From contig NC_088325.1 in NCBI RefSeq assembly GCF_910592395.1, positions 12,712,109-12,776,108 on the forward strand: DNA of 64,000 nucleotides, read 5' to 3'. The notes under the pieces are model-generated. The model had not been told where the DNA came from. It saw only the letters and a list, made by a program, of their open reading frames with translations, and searched no databases. The first letter of the stretch is position 1. Each line of letters starts with the position of its first letter. This document shows positions 1 to 11,179 of the stretch, piece after piece. The position numbers were made by a program, and so were the translations under genes. The stretch comes from Lineus longissimus. Lineage: Eukaryota; Nemertea; Pilidiophora; Heteronemertea; Lineidae.

Positions 1-626
1 TATAATAACAAGAAGTATGTATGTAACGTTCACTAAAGTGTAGTCAATGTATTCATTCTCGCTGTCGTTGGGGTGAGGGGTTATAATGTGTCGTAAACTT
101 GGAAATATTTGTGCACCTTTATGTTTGCAGATAATTGCAAAAATATATGGCAGCAAAAAAGGAAAGCTGAATTGAGAGTACTAATACACGGTTGTCAAAA
201 CCCTAATTTAAAGGGTTGCCGATGTTATACTTTCATGAAATTGCGAAACTATGATGCCGCAAATTTTTCCAAGTTTGCAGTATTCTCCAACCTGTCCAAC
301 CTCGGTGACAGAATGAATCGGTCCGATGTCAATGGAAATGAAGGTAATTGGATTGTCCCATTTACTGGATTGGGGAAGACAGATGACAATGGGGGTTTGG
401 GAGTTGAATATGCTCGGTCACAAGTGGCAATATTTAATGATTTCTGTGGGAAAAAGGTCTCCCTAATCTTGGGTATACATTTTCTTTTACACTTAACTGT
501 ACCTATTTCTGTACATAAGACATGGCAGTGGGTGTGTCGACTAAGTACTGTTTATAATCCAGAGATGCTAAGATGCTAATCCTGCCTGCTTCTAGTAAAT
601 TTAAATCTTATTAATTGGTTTCATCA
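1..626. other. no supported gene
   Basis: A 156-codon open frame (109-579, +) lies here, with an acceptor-like tttatgtttgcag ending near 130. Its predicted protein has no domain, signal or repeat I recognise, and it has no donor or polyadenylation context I trust. I see nothing else in this stretch. Confidence 0.4.
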
Positions 627-630
627 CTTC

Positions 631-896
631 TGGTGATGATAACATTCTTGGTTCCACTTTTGGTGATGAAAACATTTTTGGTTCCACTTCTGGTGATGAA
701 AACATTTTTGGTTCCACTTTTGGTGATGAAAACATTATTGGTTCCACTTTTGGTGATGAAAACATTTTTGGTTCCACTTTTGGTGATGAAAACATTTTTG
801 GTTCCACTTTTGGTGATGAAAACATTTTTGGTTCCACTTTTGGTGATAAAAACACCTTTTTGGTTCCACTTTTGGTGATGAAACATATTTTGATTA
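631..896. repeat. 30-bp minisatellite, about 9 units
   Basis: Tandem copies of a 30-bp unit (tggtgatgaaaacatttttg plus gttccacttt) start at 631, 661, 691 and so on. The unit near 841 carries a 2-bp insertion and the last unit is degenerate. Because 30 is a multiple of three, short open frames with 10-residue periods appear on both strands. None has a distinct start, splice site or non-repeat coding flank, so I read this as a minisatellite rather than a gene. Confidence 0.9.
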
Positions 897-3054
897 GTTC
901 TCAAAATCAACCTGATCCAAAGGTGATGAAAAATTGATGCATGATTCTGCAGGTGCAGCTCTTTGCTCCAAGCTCAGTATATGCATTTTCTAAATAGGTG
1001 AAAGTGAATGAGCAGAAGTCAATAATTCAGGGATATTTAATCAATTCAGTCTATAGAAGGCGTCGCGTCGAAAGTGAGAAGCAGCTTTTCAGAATTACTA
1101 AAGTGCGGCACAGTGTCATTTATTCACGTATGCAAATTAGACATATATGTAAATTTATGATAATTGTTTCCTGTCCAGACCCATGTAGGCCGTGTAGATC
1201 ATGGCAAAGTCCTTTTCCTCCCGTCTTTACATGACCTCAACTTCATAGATCCTGTCATAGTTAATGAGGTATGATGAAATAAGTTATGCAATAGTTATGC
1301 TCAGCCATCTCACCTGGTGAAACCCTCCATTAAACAGGTGTGCACAAGGCCTTGCTGCTAACGTGTCGGTCCTTCTCCCGACAGTTACTCGAGCATCTTA
1401 ACTGATGAAACCCTCCATTTAAAGCAGGTGCACTAATCTTTCTAAAAAGAGGCCCAGCCCTTCACATGAGTTAGTCTTCTCAGCTATTTGCCCTGGCCAC
1501 CCCAAGTAAGACTATGAACAAAATCAATGACAAACCATGACACATTGTAAAGTTTCTCAGAACTTCCGGAGAAGCACTCTCTTGCATAACCAAATGGTGT
1601 TGGGGAATACAAGACTCAGTTAGCTTTCTACGTGGCTTCGATTTTGGCCCGTGTAACTTTTAATTTCTTTTTGTTGCTGGAGTCGCTTATGTTTATTTAT
1701 ACTCTCTGGGGATTCAGTAACAGTAGGAGTAGTTGATCTCTACTCTCTTCAGAATTGGGATTGTATAACTCAGAAAAGCTTGAGATCCAGCCCCTGCTTT
1801 TTACTTTCCATTTAGAATTTGGATTGTAGACTGGGAATAGCTCGTTATCAAGTCGTTATTGCCTATGGTCATGACTCGTGAAGCTTTGAATCTTAAAAAT
1901 TAAGTGAATACCCCATCTACGCAGATGGAAAGGAGCAAACTGTTTGTGAAGTTACTAAGAACCGCCCTTGTTTCCAGACATATAATCTGTGACTTGTAAC
2001 ATCAGTGACAGCCCACCTTGTCTGCCACAGCTTCATTGTGTAACCCATAGCGATAGGCACAGCCATTTTGTCATTGATGACTCAGCTATGAGGGATCATC
2101 CATCATGTTTGTCATCATGAACTGTGAGCATTAAGAATTTCTTTCCTCTGCTGCCAACCATAATGGATGATCCATTGGTATAATACTTCTGCAGACTAAT
2201 CGAATACCATCAACAGAGTTTGATGCGTTCAAAATTCCTTTCCTGTATTTTGTCACAGCTATGATACGGGTTAACTCTTTGAAGGACTAACATCTGTTGC
2301 GTAGTGTGGACACAGAAGATATCGCACAAATTTAAGATTGACACGAGCATTTATTGGAGAACTTTCAGTGTGATCTTTCTAATGGTACCATCAGTAAACC
2401 TATTGATTCCCATTCATTAAAAAGCTCTCAGTGTGTACTTTCTAATGGTACCAGTTGTGTCATGGATGAAGATGAGTCGTAACTTTATAATTCATATTAT
2501 GAAATTTCTCAAATTACTCAAGTCCTTCGGGGTGAACGCAATCAAACCAGAGTGGTTCTTTCTCCTTTCTATGTTGGATCATGTTCGTTTAGTTTTGAGG
2601 AGTATTTTTAATGGAACAGCTGTGCATGTGGCCAATGTGATAGGGCCGTCCTTGAATACATGTTGGTCTGCCATAACCCTAGCCTGGAGGTTGACTAACT
2701 GGGTAGGTTGACCAAATTTTGTTTCATTGTGAACAATTTATGTCAATGAAAAAGATGGGGGTTTGAGTTTTCTCAGAAGGAAAAGTTGGTCATTGAAACT
2801 TTGGCTTGGGGGGGAGGCTGTATGACGATTGGTGTGGTTACGGGGAAACAACGTAATTCTCAAGATTGCCTTAGAGAAATCCTGCTGAGAAAACCCTGCT
2901 GTGAAGTACTTGTATATATTAGCCATGTTCATAATCAATAAACCAACTTCACCTGTATCGTATCGAGGTCTTATGTGAAGAAAATAAGTAATAAATGCTG
3001 TGTGTACATTTGTCATTATGAAACGCCTGTGTTGACTTGTTTTGTTGTCATATC
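897..3054. other. gene-free stretch with short duplications
   Basis: No coding exon is supported. Two diverged direct copies of a segment containing tgaaaccctccatt lie near 1303-1345 and 1392-1436. Two direct copies of ctttctaatggtacca lie near 2373 and 2438. A short inverted pair, ggatcatccat/atggatgatcc, lies at about 2094-2173. These look like old local duplications. Confidence 0.5.
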
Positions 3055-4484
3055 TTGGAGCTGCACGTAGTATGGCTTTGAGCTCCACGGAGTATGGCTT
3101 TGAGCTCCACGGATTATGGCTTTGAGCTTCACGGATTATGGCTTTGAGCTCCACGGAGTATGGCTTTGAGCTGCACGGAGTATGGCTTTGAGCTGCACGG
3201 AGTATGGCTTTGAGCTCCAGGGAGTATGGCTTTGAGCTCAACGGAGTATGGCTTGGAGCTCCACGGAGTATGGCTTTGAGCTTCACGGAGTATGGCTTGG
3301 AGCTCCACGGATTATGGCTTTGAGCTCCACGGAGTATGGCTTGGAGCTCCACGGAGTATGGCTTTGAGCTCCACGGAGTATGGCTTGGAGCTCCACGGAG
3401 TATGGCTTGGAGCTTCACGGAGTATGGCTTTGAGCTCCACGGAGTATGGCTTGGAGCTCCACGGAGTATGGCTTTGAGCTCCACAGAGTATGGCTTGGAG
3501 CTCCACGGAGTATGGCTTTGAGCTCCACGGATTATGGCCCTGATCTCCATGGAGTATGGCTTTGAGCTCCACGGAGTATGGCTTTGAGCTCCACGGAGTA
3601 TGGCTTGGAGCTCCACGGAGTATGGCTTTGAGCTCCAGGAGTATGGCTTTGAGCTCCACGGAGTATGGCTTGGAGCTCCACGGAGTATGGCTTTGAGCTT
3701 CACGGAGTATGGCTTGGAGCTCCACGGATTATGGCTTTGAGCTCCACGGAGTATGGCTTGGAGCTCCACGGAGTATGGCTTTGAGCTCCACGGAGTATGG
3801 CTTGGAGCTCCACGGAGTATGGCTTGGAGCTTCACGGAGTATGGCTTTGAGCTCCACGGAGTATGGCTTGGAGCTCCACGGAGTATGGCTTTGAGCTCCA
3901 CAGAGTATGGCTTGGAGCTCCACGGAGTATGGCTTTGAGCTCCACGGATTATGGCCCTGATCTCCATGGAGTATGGCTTTGAGCTCCACGGAGTATGGCT
4001 TTGAGCTCCACGGAGTATGGCTCTGAGCTCCACGGAGTATGGCTTTGAGCTCCAGGAGTATGGCCTGGAGCTCCACGGAGTATGGCTTTGAGCTCCACGG
4101 AGTATGGCTTTGAGCTCCACGGAGTATGGCTTGGAGCTCCACGGAGTATGGCTTGGAGCTCCACGGAGTATGGCTTGGAGCTCCACGGAGTATGGCTTGG
4201 AGCTCCACGGAGTATGGCTTTGAGCTCCACGGAGTATGGCTTTGAGCTCCACGGAGTATGGCTTTGAGCTCCACGGAGTATGGCTTTGAGCTCCACGGAG
4301 TATGGCTTTGAGCTCCACGGAGTATGGCTTTGAGCTCCATGGAGTATGGCTTTGAGCTCCACGGAGTATGGCTTTGAGCTGCACGGAGTATGGCTTGGAG
4401 CTCCACGGAGTATGGCTTTGAGCTCCACGGAGTATGGCTTTGAGCTCCACGGAGTATGGCTTTGAGCTCCACAGAGTATGGCTT
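3055..4484. repeat. 22-bp minisatellite, about 65 units, with higher-order repeat
   Basis: The array is built from gagctccacggagtatgg followed by cttt or cttg (22 bp). Each unit holds the palindrome GAGCTC. Units vary at a few positions (gctg for gctc, attatgg for agtatgg, ctt/ctg changes). One variant unit near 3631, ctccaggag, is 21 bp long and recurs near 4048. Other variant units also recur exactly 417 bp apart (18 units of 22 bp plus one of 21 bp), so a 19-unit block was duplicated. The minus strand is free of stops in all frames across most of the array, which creates a 586-codon open frame (2738-4498) with a 22-residue period. This follows from 3 x 22 = 66 and a stop-free unit, and I do not treat it as a gene. 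Confidence 0.93.
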
Positions 4485-4865
4485 ACACTTTGTGCCATTG
4501 GGGGAGAGGTTATGTTGCATCTCAGAGCTCTCCAGAGTTGTCCTATGGCAAGGGACCTGCTTCTCCTGATTACTGGTAAAGCTCTGATGTGATCATGTGG
4601 ATGTCGTCTTTGCCTGGCTGTAATGCAAAACTGAGCTTTACTCTGACCTGATGAGAGGGTTGTGGATGGGTAGAATTGCAGTTGTTATGCTGCCAGACCT
4701 TTTCGCCCCCAGTTGTTTTGCTCCGAATCAAAGAATAGCCTGGTGCTATGGAGGAGGATGGTGCGTCACTCAATACAGCATTTCTTGACAGACAGTATAG
4801 TAGAGACCACCAGCCCAGATGGGGTTAATATCACTATAAAAGTTAAATACTCTCCCAAATGATGA
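4485..4865. other. no supported gene
   Basis: This is unique-looking sequence between the 22-bp array and the next inverted-repeat element. I see no coding exon, RNA gene or repeat in it. Confidence 0.5.
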
Positions 4866-5070
4866 AAATTCCTACAAAAAAATATTCCCACGGTCTGAGC
4901 CAAACGGGCTGAAAGGTTTAATAAACAACCCTGTACCCATGATCAAAAAATTAAAATTGCATGTGGAATGTATCGGGAAATATTTTACTTTTTCCTGGGA
5001 ACAAGGTCTCCATTAACTCTCTCATCCCGTTTGGCTCTGACCGTGGGAATATTTTATTTGTGCAAAATTT
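4866..5070. mobile_element. MITE-like inverted-repeat element
   Basis: Two imperfect inverted arms of about 43-45 bp, at 4866-4908 and 5026-5070, share the core aatattcccacggtc followed by gagccaaacggg. The spacer is about 117 bp and non-coding. The size, long terminal inverted repeats and lack of an open frame fit a non-autonomous DNA transposon. I could not define a target duplication, and the superfamily is unknown. Confidence 0.75.
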
Positions 5071-5356
5071 CTGCCTTATGAAAATGATATATCTGTTACA
5101 TGGCAGGATCTAGAGATTGGTGCGCACGCGTCATGCCGATCCACCGTCGTTATGCGTATATCCATCCTTCACCGCTGATAACTTCCCCATGATCGGCCGT
5201 CAGAAGGGCTGTTACTTTATCGGTAATCCCCCTGCATTCCCTTCCTTTCCCACGCGTCCTCTGTCGCGACAACACTAACATTACGCTACGATGCTGACCT
5301 GACCCAAATGCACGGTGTATAGTTGTTCGTACACTTCGAAATATTGGTGGACTAAT

Positions 5357-5475
5357 TGCACGTACACCACCACATTGCCGCGACAAATTTGTTCGGCAAT
5401 CCATTGCCGATACAAATTGCCGGGCGAATTCGCCCGGCTTGTTAAAAGCTCGGCTTTGTCGTGGTGTACGCGCTA
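5357..5475. repeat. nested palindrome cluster (foldback-like)
   Basis: The outer arms cgtacaccac (5361-5370) and gtggtgtacg (5461-5470) are perfect complements, followed inward by gacaaa/tttgtc. Inside are tcggcaat-cc-attgccga (about 5393-5410) and the perfect 20-nt palindrome GCCGGGCGAATTCGCCCGGC (5419-5438). The motif gtgtacgcg recurs at 5465, about 5594 and about 5667 in a CpG-rich block (5100-5870). The block's composition differs from its AT-rich neighbours, which suggests an inserted foldback-type element with unclear outer limits. Confidence 0.65.
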
Positions 5476-5803
5476 ATCGATCGGCAATTAGCTAGTTAGA
5501 TGGTTCGGCGACAGGCGGCGCTTTCGAAATGACGCTTTCTGCTTATTGTTTGCACGCCATCTGTTGCCGGATTTATAACTAGCTGCAGCGCTGGTGTACG
5601 CGATTGGTGCATTTTCGATGGCGCGGCATTGGTTCACGAACCAAGATTGGTGGTCCATTTACAGGTGGTGTACGCGCGAGGAAGGGTAACCTGATCCGGA
5701 GGGCACTATCAATTCAGGCCGTCATTCAATTACTTTGTGTCGAGCAATTTGATTGGCCACCCGTTTATGATGGTGCGTCCGACAGATTACCTGGCGGGAG
5801 TTA

Positions 5804-5848
5804 TCGGCGGTGAAAGGAGGAGACTTTAGGACTGATATTCACCGCCGA
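5804..5848. repeat. 11-bp stem hairpin
   Basis: TCGGCGGTGAA (5804-5814) and TTCACCGCCGA (5838-5848) are perfect inverted copies around a 23-nt loop. They sit at the right side of the CpG-rich palindromic block that starts near 5100 and may belong to the same element. Confidence 0.7.
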
Positions 5849-6454
5849 AAAGTCGGCATGGCACGCGTATGCTGTGAAGGGATGTCTGCACGGATTGGAG
5901 GTCCGTGTCAAGATGTCGTACTGTTGCGTGATCTGTGTGGTCACTGTGCATTAGGAAATGTCCGCCATGCCAGGTATTTATCATCCTGAGATCTCTCCTA
6001 CCTCATATACAATACGCCTGAGGGAGGGGTATGTTTGGGCGAGTTCATATTCTTGGGAAATTATTTTAGGTCGGATCGTCAGCTCATTACTGAATTCGTA
6101 TTGCAAATATACATGTAGAGATAGACATTATGCAATTTTCTTCTCGACCTAGACCTTCACACAATTGGAAGTGAACATGATAACATTGAGGGAACAAATC
6201 ATTGCCATCAACCAAGACTCATCCGTTGAAGTGGCTGTCACTCATATATACCGCATCTCTGGAACAAATGATTGATAGTGTTGCTAATTGCTTTCAAGCT
6301 ATCAAAAATTAAACGTATTAGATATATAGTATTCATCACATTGGATGAAAAATCCTAACACCAAGGTTTTTGTAATAGCCATTGATCAACATATTGAAAT
6401 GCATAACTGCAGACCTGAGCCCAAAAACGCCAAAAATGTACTAACTATAAAACT
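5849..6454. other. no supported gene
   Basis: Short open frames occur (for example 5958-6152, +) but without coding signals. I see no repeat or RNA gene. Confidence 0.4.
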
Positions 6455-6540
6455 CGCCCCTCACAGGATTCGAACCCACCACATAGTTGGCGACGCTATC
6501 CTGTCAGTCCGACACGCTATCTCTGGGCTAAAGTGGCTCT
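6455..6540 (-). repeat. tRNA-like relic or tRNA-derived SINE head
   Basis: Read on the minus strand, TAGCCCAGAGATAG (6517-6530) resembles the pol III A box and GGTTCGAATCC (6466-6476) matches the B box. The 40-nt spacing is compatible with a tRNA or a tRNA-derived SINE promoter. I could not fold a convincing anticodon arm or pair a 7-bp acceptor stem, so a functional tRNA is unlikely. No SINE tail was identified. Confidence 0.5.
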
Positions 6541-6973
6541 TGCCAGAAGCGTAGGTTTGATCATGGAGGTAATACCTCAATGGTTTGATAACCTTTCAGA
6601 GACCATTTGCGCATGTCTCTGCGACGGCACTGCGAATTTTTAAAGTGTGTGGTGCACATTCATGCACTCCCGATTTCTCATGTTGGATAGTTTGGAAGTT
6701 GTCAAAGAAGGTCTTCTGATGTGAGTTGGATGTTTATTTTTAATGTTTATCGGGCGTTTTAAGTCTCTTAATTGTTTAGGTCTAAATATTATGTTCTAAA
6801 GCGTCTAATTTTATTAAAACATCGAAATCAATATTGCTCACGCACCAAAATGTACATCTATCAATGCACTGCATTCCTACACAGTGTTGGGGGTTCGATT
6901 CATACATGGCGGACGCGTCCTTGGCGACTCATCCATGTTTCCCTTTGGGCCTCCACCGCATATAAACACATTT

Positions 6974-7352
6974 ATGCAAGTATCAATTCGTTTCTTGTAC
7001 CCCCCCTCCTCAAGGGTAGTTAAGCTATCACCACTAATCTTTGCCGATGCTTGAGTAGTATTTATTTTTCCTTTAGTGAAAATTTGGCGAAGCTGGAAAG
7101 AATAAGGATGCTAATGTGTCGATGTCTTGTCGAACATACAGCCTTACCCAGTAAAATTAGTTCGGTTACTTTATATGACGGTGATAACTGATATATTGTT
7201 GATGGTGATGTCTTGACGAAAGAAAAAGTAGCATTGGTGAAAAAAGGGTGATGCTTGAGCCTTAAGATGTCGTTATAGGGTGATAAGGTGTCGTACCCTT
7301 GAGGAGGGGGGGGGGGGGGGGGGGGGTACAAGACACGAATTGATACTTGCAT
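6974..7352. mobile_element. inverted-repeat element with poly-G tract
   Basis: The left arm (6974-7017) begins atgcaagtatcaattcg and the right arm (about 7294-7352) ends with its complement cgaattgatacttgcat. Both arms contain a G/C homopolymer next to cctcctcaaggg. On the right this has grown to 21 consecutive G (7306-7326), against 7 C on the left. About 280 bp of non-coding DNA lies between. It fits a MITE or foldback element; the superfamily is unknown. Confidence 0.75.
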
Positions 7353-7851
7353 TAAGGGGAAGAGATAATGAGTGAATTTTTAAAAGACTGAAACCCAATT
7401 CATGAAATAAAATGAAAACTGTTGTTTGCTCACGTAGCCTATGTATATCAGGTAATCAATTTGGGGGGTCACTAAACAATCTTGAACGTATGAGACAGTC
7501 TTTCAGTCTTTTAGGCCATAGCCTACCCTTGTTGATAAACAAATTCTTGGTTCCTTCCAGGAAGTAAATGTCCATAAGTTTTTTTAAATATTACAGAGAT
7601 AGAATAAGATAATTGAATGCGGTTTTCAGCAGAGAATGGTATATCCAGTTGGTCATGTATCTGTTGTATTAGGGTCTCTTCATTATGTAACAGGCAATTT
7701 CTAAATTGTCCAAAAACAAACTTTAAAAAAGAATCGATTCGAAGTTGCGGGTGCGAAACGACTTCGATTTAGAGCGAAACGACTGGGGGGCGACGAAAAG
7801 GTCAGAGAGCGAAACGACCGGAGACCATCTTTTCGGCCCCGTAAAATCTAC
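7353..7851. other. non-coding, with GCGAAACGAC triplet repeat
   Basis: No coding exon is visible. The decamer gcgaaacgac occurs three times within about 70 bp (near 7752, 7777 and 7809), immediately left of a Mutator-like insertion. Its role is unknown. Confidence 0.5.
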
Positions 7852-7860
7852 AACCCGCGC

Positions 7861-8795
7861 GCGAAATTTTTTTCTGCAGGATACTTCTGCCATAGTGTAC
7901 ATCTGACAGCCAATCAGAATTCAAGGCAAGCACGTGTCTTTGTTGACATCATCTTTCCACATGGCGCAATAATGTCAACAATGCCACGTGTTCTGATAAT
8001 CTTGGAAAGAACAAGTTAGCAAATGGTTAGAGGAGTATATTAGCTAAAATATATTTATTTGCAGTATCTTAACATGTATTTTCATTGTCGAGTGGACTGT
8101 ATTTATTGGACTTGTCTGTTAAAGGCGCACTGTGCTCGGCAAAATAGCCGAGGTTGAATGTTTATCTGTCAACCGTGTAACTAGTTCTGCTGTGTATGCA
8201 TAGGTGGCACCACCATTCAATTTATTTTGTTTGCTTGTCAAAATGTGCTTTATACAATGGCCCTTCAACAATGTTCAAACTACCAAAATAGGCCTGATAC
8301 CTTCAACAGCAGACATCGGATACACTGTCCCTTTAATAATTATCAACATTGGCAACACTGTCAGTGTCACTGCCCCTTAAAATTTCACAAATCGCGAGAC
8401 ATCGGATACACTGTCCCTTTAATAATTATCAACATTGGCAACACTGTCAGTGTCACTGCCCCTTAAAATTTCACAAATCAATGCATGCACTGCAATGTAG
8501 CGATCAGATCAGCTGATGCCTCTTTTGTACGCATAATATCATCAATTTTACAATGAATCTGTGCAATTCATTCCTAAACACTACTACACAAACCTTGAGT
8601 TGAGCATAATTGGGGTCAGACAATGAACTATTGTCACATTCACAGTTGAAGTGGCACTCGGCATGCGACTCGGTATCGTCCATTGTATTGCATTATCATG
8701 CATAAATAAACAGTGTGACGTCAAAGATCGCGCCAATTGTGATTGGCTGTCAGATGTACACTGTGGCAGAAGTATCCTGCAGAAAAAAATTTCGC
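7861..8795. mobile_element. non-autonomous Mutator-like element (9-bp TSD)
   Basis: Terminal inverted repeats of about 57 bp (7861-7917 and 8739-8795) differ at one position. They begin GCGAAATTTTTTTCTGCAGG. The 9-bp sequence AACCCGCGC lies directly outside both ends (7852-7860 and 8796-8804), matching the 9-bp target duplication typical of Mutator-like elements. The 935-bp interior has no transposase frame. It contains an 86-bp tandem duplication and a TGACGTCA box near 8716. The near-identical arms suggest a fairly recent insertion. Confidence 0.85.
8311..8481. repeat. 86-bp tandem duplication
   Basis: Two near-identical copies begin agacatcggatacactgtcc at 8311 and 8397 and end near aaaatttcacaaatc. 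The duplication lies wholly inside the 935-bp Mutator-like element, so it is part of that element's internal structure. Confidence 0.9.
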
Positions 8796-8805
8796 AACCC
8801 GCGCG

Positions 8806-11178
8806 TCGCCTATTCCGCCAGTAGGCCAGAGACCTCTATTAGCCAGCGTGTACATTCTGTGTACATTTTAATGAACATAGGTTGGTGAAAAAAGTACACC
8901 AAGGGTGCTTTAATTCCCACCAAATTTTATATGTGTTATGAAGAGGCTTTTATCAAAATAATAGTAAAAATTCAAAACATTCCAATACCGATTGGCTGAG
9001 AAAAATTGATTTGTGTACAGGATTGCCATCAAATTGTCACTCGCGGACTGATATGGGCCTATTAGAATACAAGTTCTGAACTGGCCAGTAAGACAATATT
9101 TCCTTGAATTGATTATCAAAAAGTATATCCCTGTTATGGCCTGGCTCTGTAGATTAAGAATCCACCAAAGATTGAAGAATAAATCCACTTTCACCCATCA
9201 CAGTCATAGCTTCACAGTTCAGTACGGACTATATGTCAGTGCCAAACTTCCGCCTGTGGATGAATACATGTCTCTGCCCTAGTAGTTATCACTTCTTGTT
9301 TTTCCGCCGTCGAACTCCAGAAAAGCTCGACCTTTTTCAGGTGAACAACAAAGCAAGGTCAAGAGCCCCCTGGGTCGCGGAGCCGTCCAAACCATGTCAA
9401 CAACCCCCGGGCTAAAATCCTTATTTCAATATACACATTGACATTCTAATGGCTGGTCAACAATAATGCCAGCTAATGTCAACTATTGAAAGAGCGTCCC
9501 AGCTGTCGTCTGGGCTTTGTGTATCGAGCAGACGACCGGTATAGATTGTGCGAGCGTGTATTGAGTCACGTTGGGAGGTTTGAATTTCACACGCGTTCCA
9601 CTACGGAATATCATGTAAAGACACACTCGGACTGGACTTAACTGTCTGCATTTTGGAAATTTTTCTTATCGTTTCATGGATTGTGGGTGAGTTTTTTCAT
9701 TTCACGGCAGTTAGGATGTTGGTATCATTGTCACTATAGTGTATTGACAGCAGTCGACGTTTGAATTCCGTTCGATGCTGGTATTACACATGAGCCGCCC
9801 GCGTATACTGCACTGATATTGATTATATTTGTAACATAAAGTATACTTTACTCGATATCTCATTGTAGTTTGCATTTGGTGTGTTCAATTCTCTGACTTC
9901 CAATCATTTCCATCACCCTCCGAATATGTTATTAGGAGGGGAAGGTGCTATCAGGAGAGATGGCCATCTAAATCTAATCACCCATACCACCTTCGTGTGG
10001 GCAGGTCTTACACGACTGGTTTCCGATATAGATTCTTCTTCTGTTGGGAATCCATGAGAAGGTGAATATTCTTCATTCTATAGCAACAATTTTCCGACTG
10101 GTTTCCGTCTTGACCTACTCTGTGCGACTGATCGCCGGATTTTCACGTCCATGGCTAGGTTCAAAGCCCGATAACTTATATCAAATAAAAACCTTGGTCT
10201 GTGTGAAAATAGACAGTCCCCTTTCTAATTTATCCTACCTTAATGTTCAATGCTTGTTTAGGAATAGAAGGTCTATGGTCTCTTTAGAACCATACATTAA
10301 GCGCCATTGCACCTTTTACCAGGGTGAGAAAAAATATTTAAAACTGTCACTCTGTCACTCTGCCCCACAGTCTCCCCGGCCCACAGTGAACAAAATGAAA
10401 GACCAGTGCCTGTCGCGAGTAGGTAGAGGGAAATCCCATGACCTACCCAGTAGGTTTCATGACTAGCTTTCAGCAAGGAGAAAATCAACCACTTTCATGT
10501 GGAGTACCATTTTTGAAACACCCTGTATATATTAAATGTGACTATGTAGGCTACGGCTGTTGACAGTGTTGATTTACACCTCAGTGGTTGTCGCAGGTGG
10601 TTCGAAACCGCCTGATGACTCATATGCACGACATTAATCAGTTTTCCACTCCAGGCGCTCTGAACATGTTTTTATTGTTTCTAAGGTGATATTGACATTA
10701 TATGTGGATCAAATGAGAATGTGCATGAATTTGTATCAGTTGGTCATGGGATATTTATAGATACTGGGAATCCGTGGGTTTATTATGACTTATACCAAGT
10801 ATGGATAAAAGAAAAATGTTTAACTCGCTATTTGTTAGAAACACGTCTAGCACTTAGTTCTAATTTTGAATATAGGGGGCTTTTTGTAATAGCATTCCGC
10901 GAAGATGACGTCACTGCAGCTGCTGCCCTCTATTTCCCCATCGCTGAATTACAGGCAATGTCGGACAAACATGCCGTTTCGTTATGGTTTCAGGCTTTCT
11001 AACTAGGGCAGTTAGATTCAATCTGGCACATGTCCGAGTGTTGGAAATACTACATAATTGTTCTGAATATTTCTCTCTCTGACTCTATGGTATCATTCAT
11101 GCTAAAAACAATGCAGGGTCAAAGATAATTGACTTTGAAATAAGCTCAAATGCGTAGAAATAAGTGTCGATGTCCGAC
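8806..11178. other. gene-free stretch
   Basis: Open frames up to 140 codons occur (for example 10044-10466, +) but none has recognisable domains or a convincing exon context. A perfect TGACGTCA (CRE-type) box lies at 10906-10913, about 360 bp upstream of the TATA-containing candidate promoter near 11.23 kb. I see nothing else I can support. Confidence 0.4.
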
Positions 11179-11179
11179 T

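Noticed and set aside
109-579. 156-codon open frame near the left edge
   Set aside because: No recognisable domain, poor coding character and no matching splice or polyadenylation context; length alone is not enough.
601-910. Repetitive frames on both strands across the 30-bp array
   Set aside because: The unit length is a multiple of three, so openness is automatic.
2738-4498. 586-codon minus-strand frame across the 22-bp array
   Set aside because: Explained by a stop-free 22-bp unit with 66-bp codon periodicity; other frames are equally open.
10044-10466. 140-codon frame (+)
   Set aside because: No domain, no splice context and an overlapping minus-strand frame; consistent with chance.
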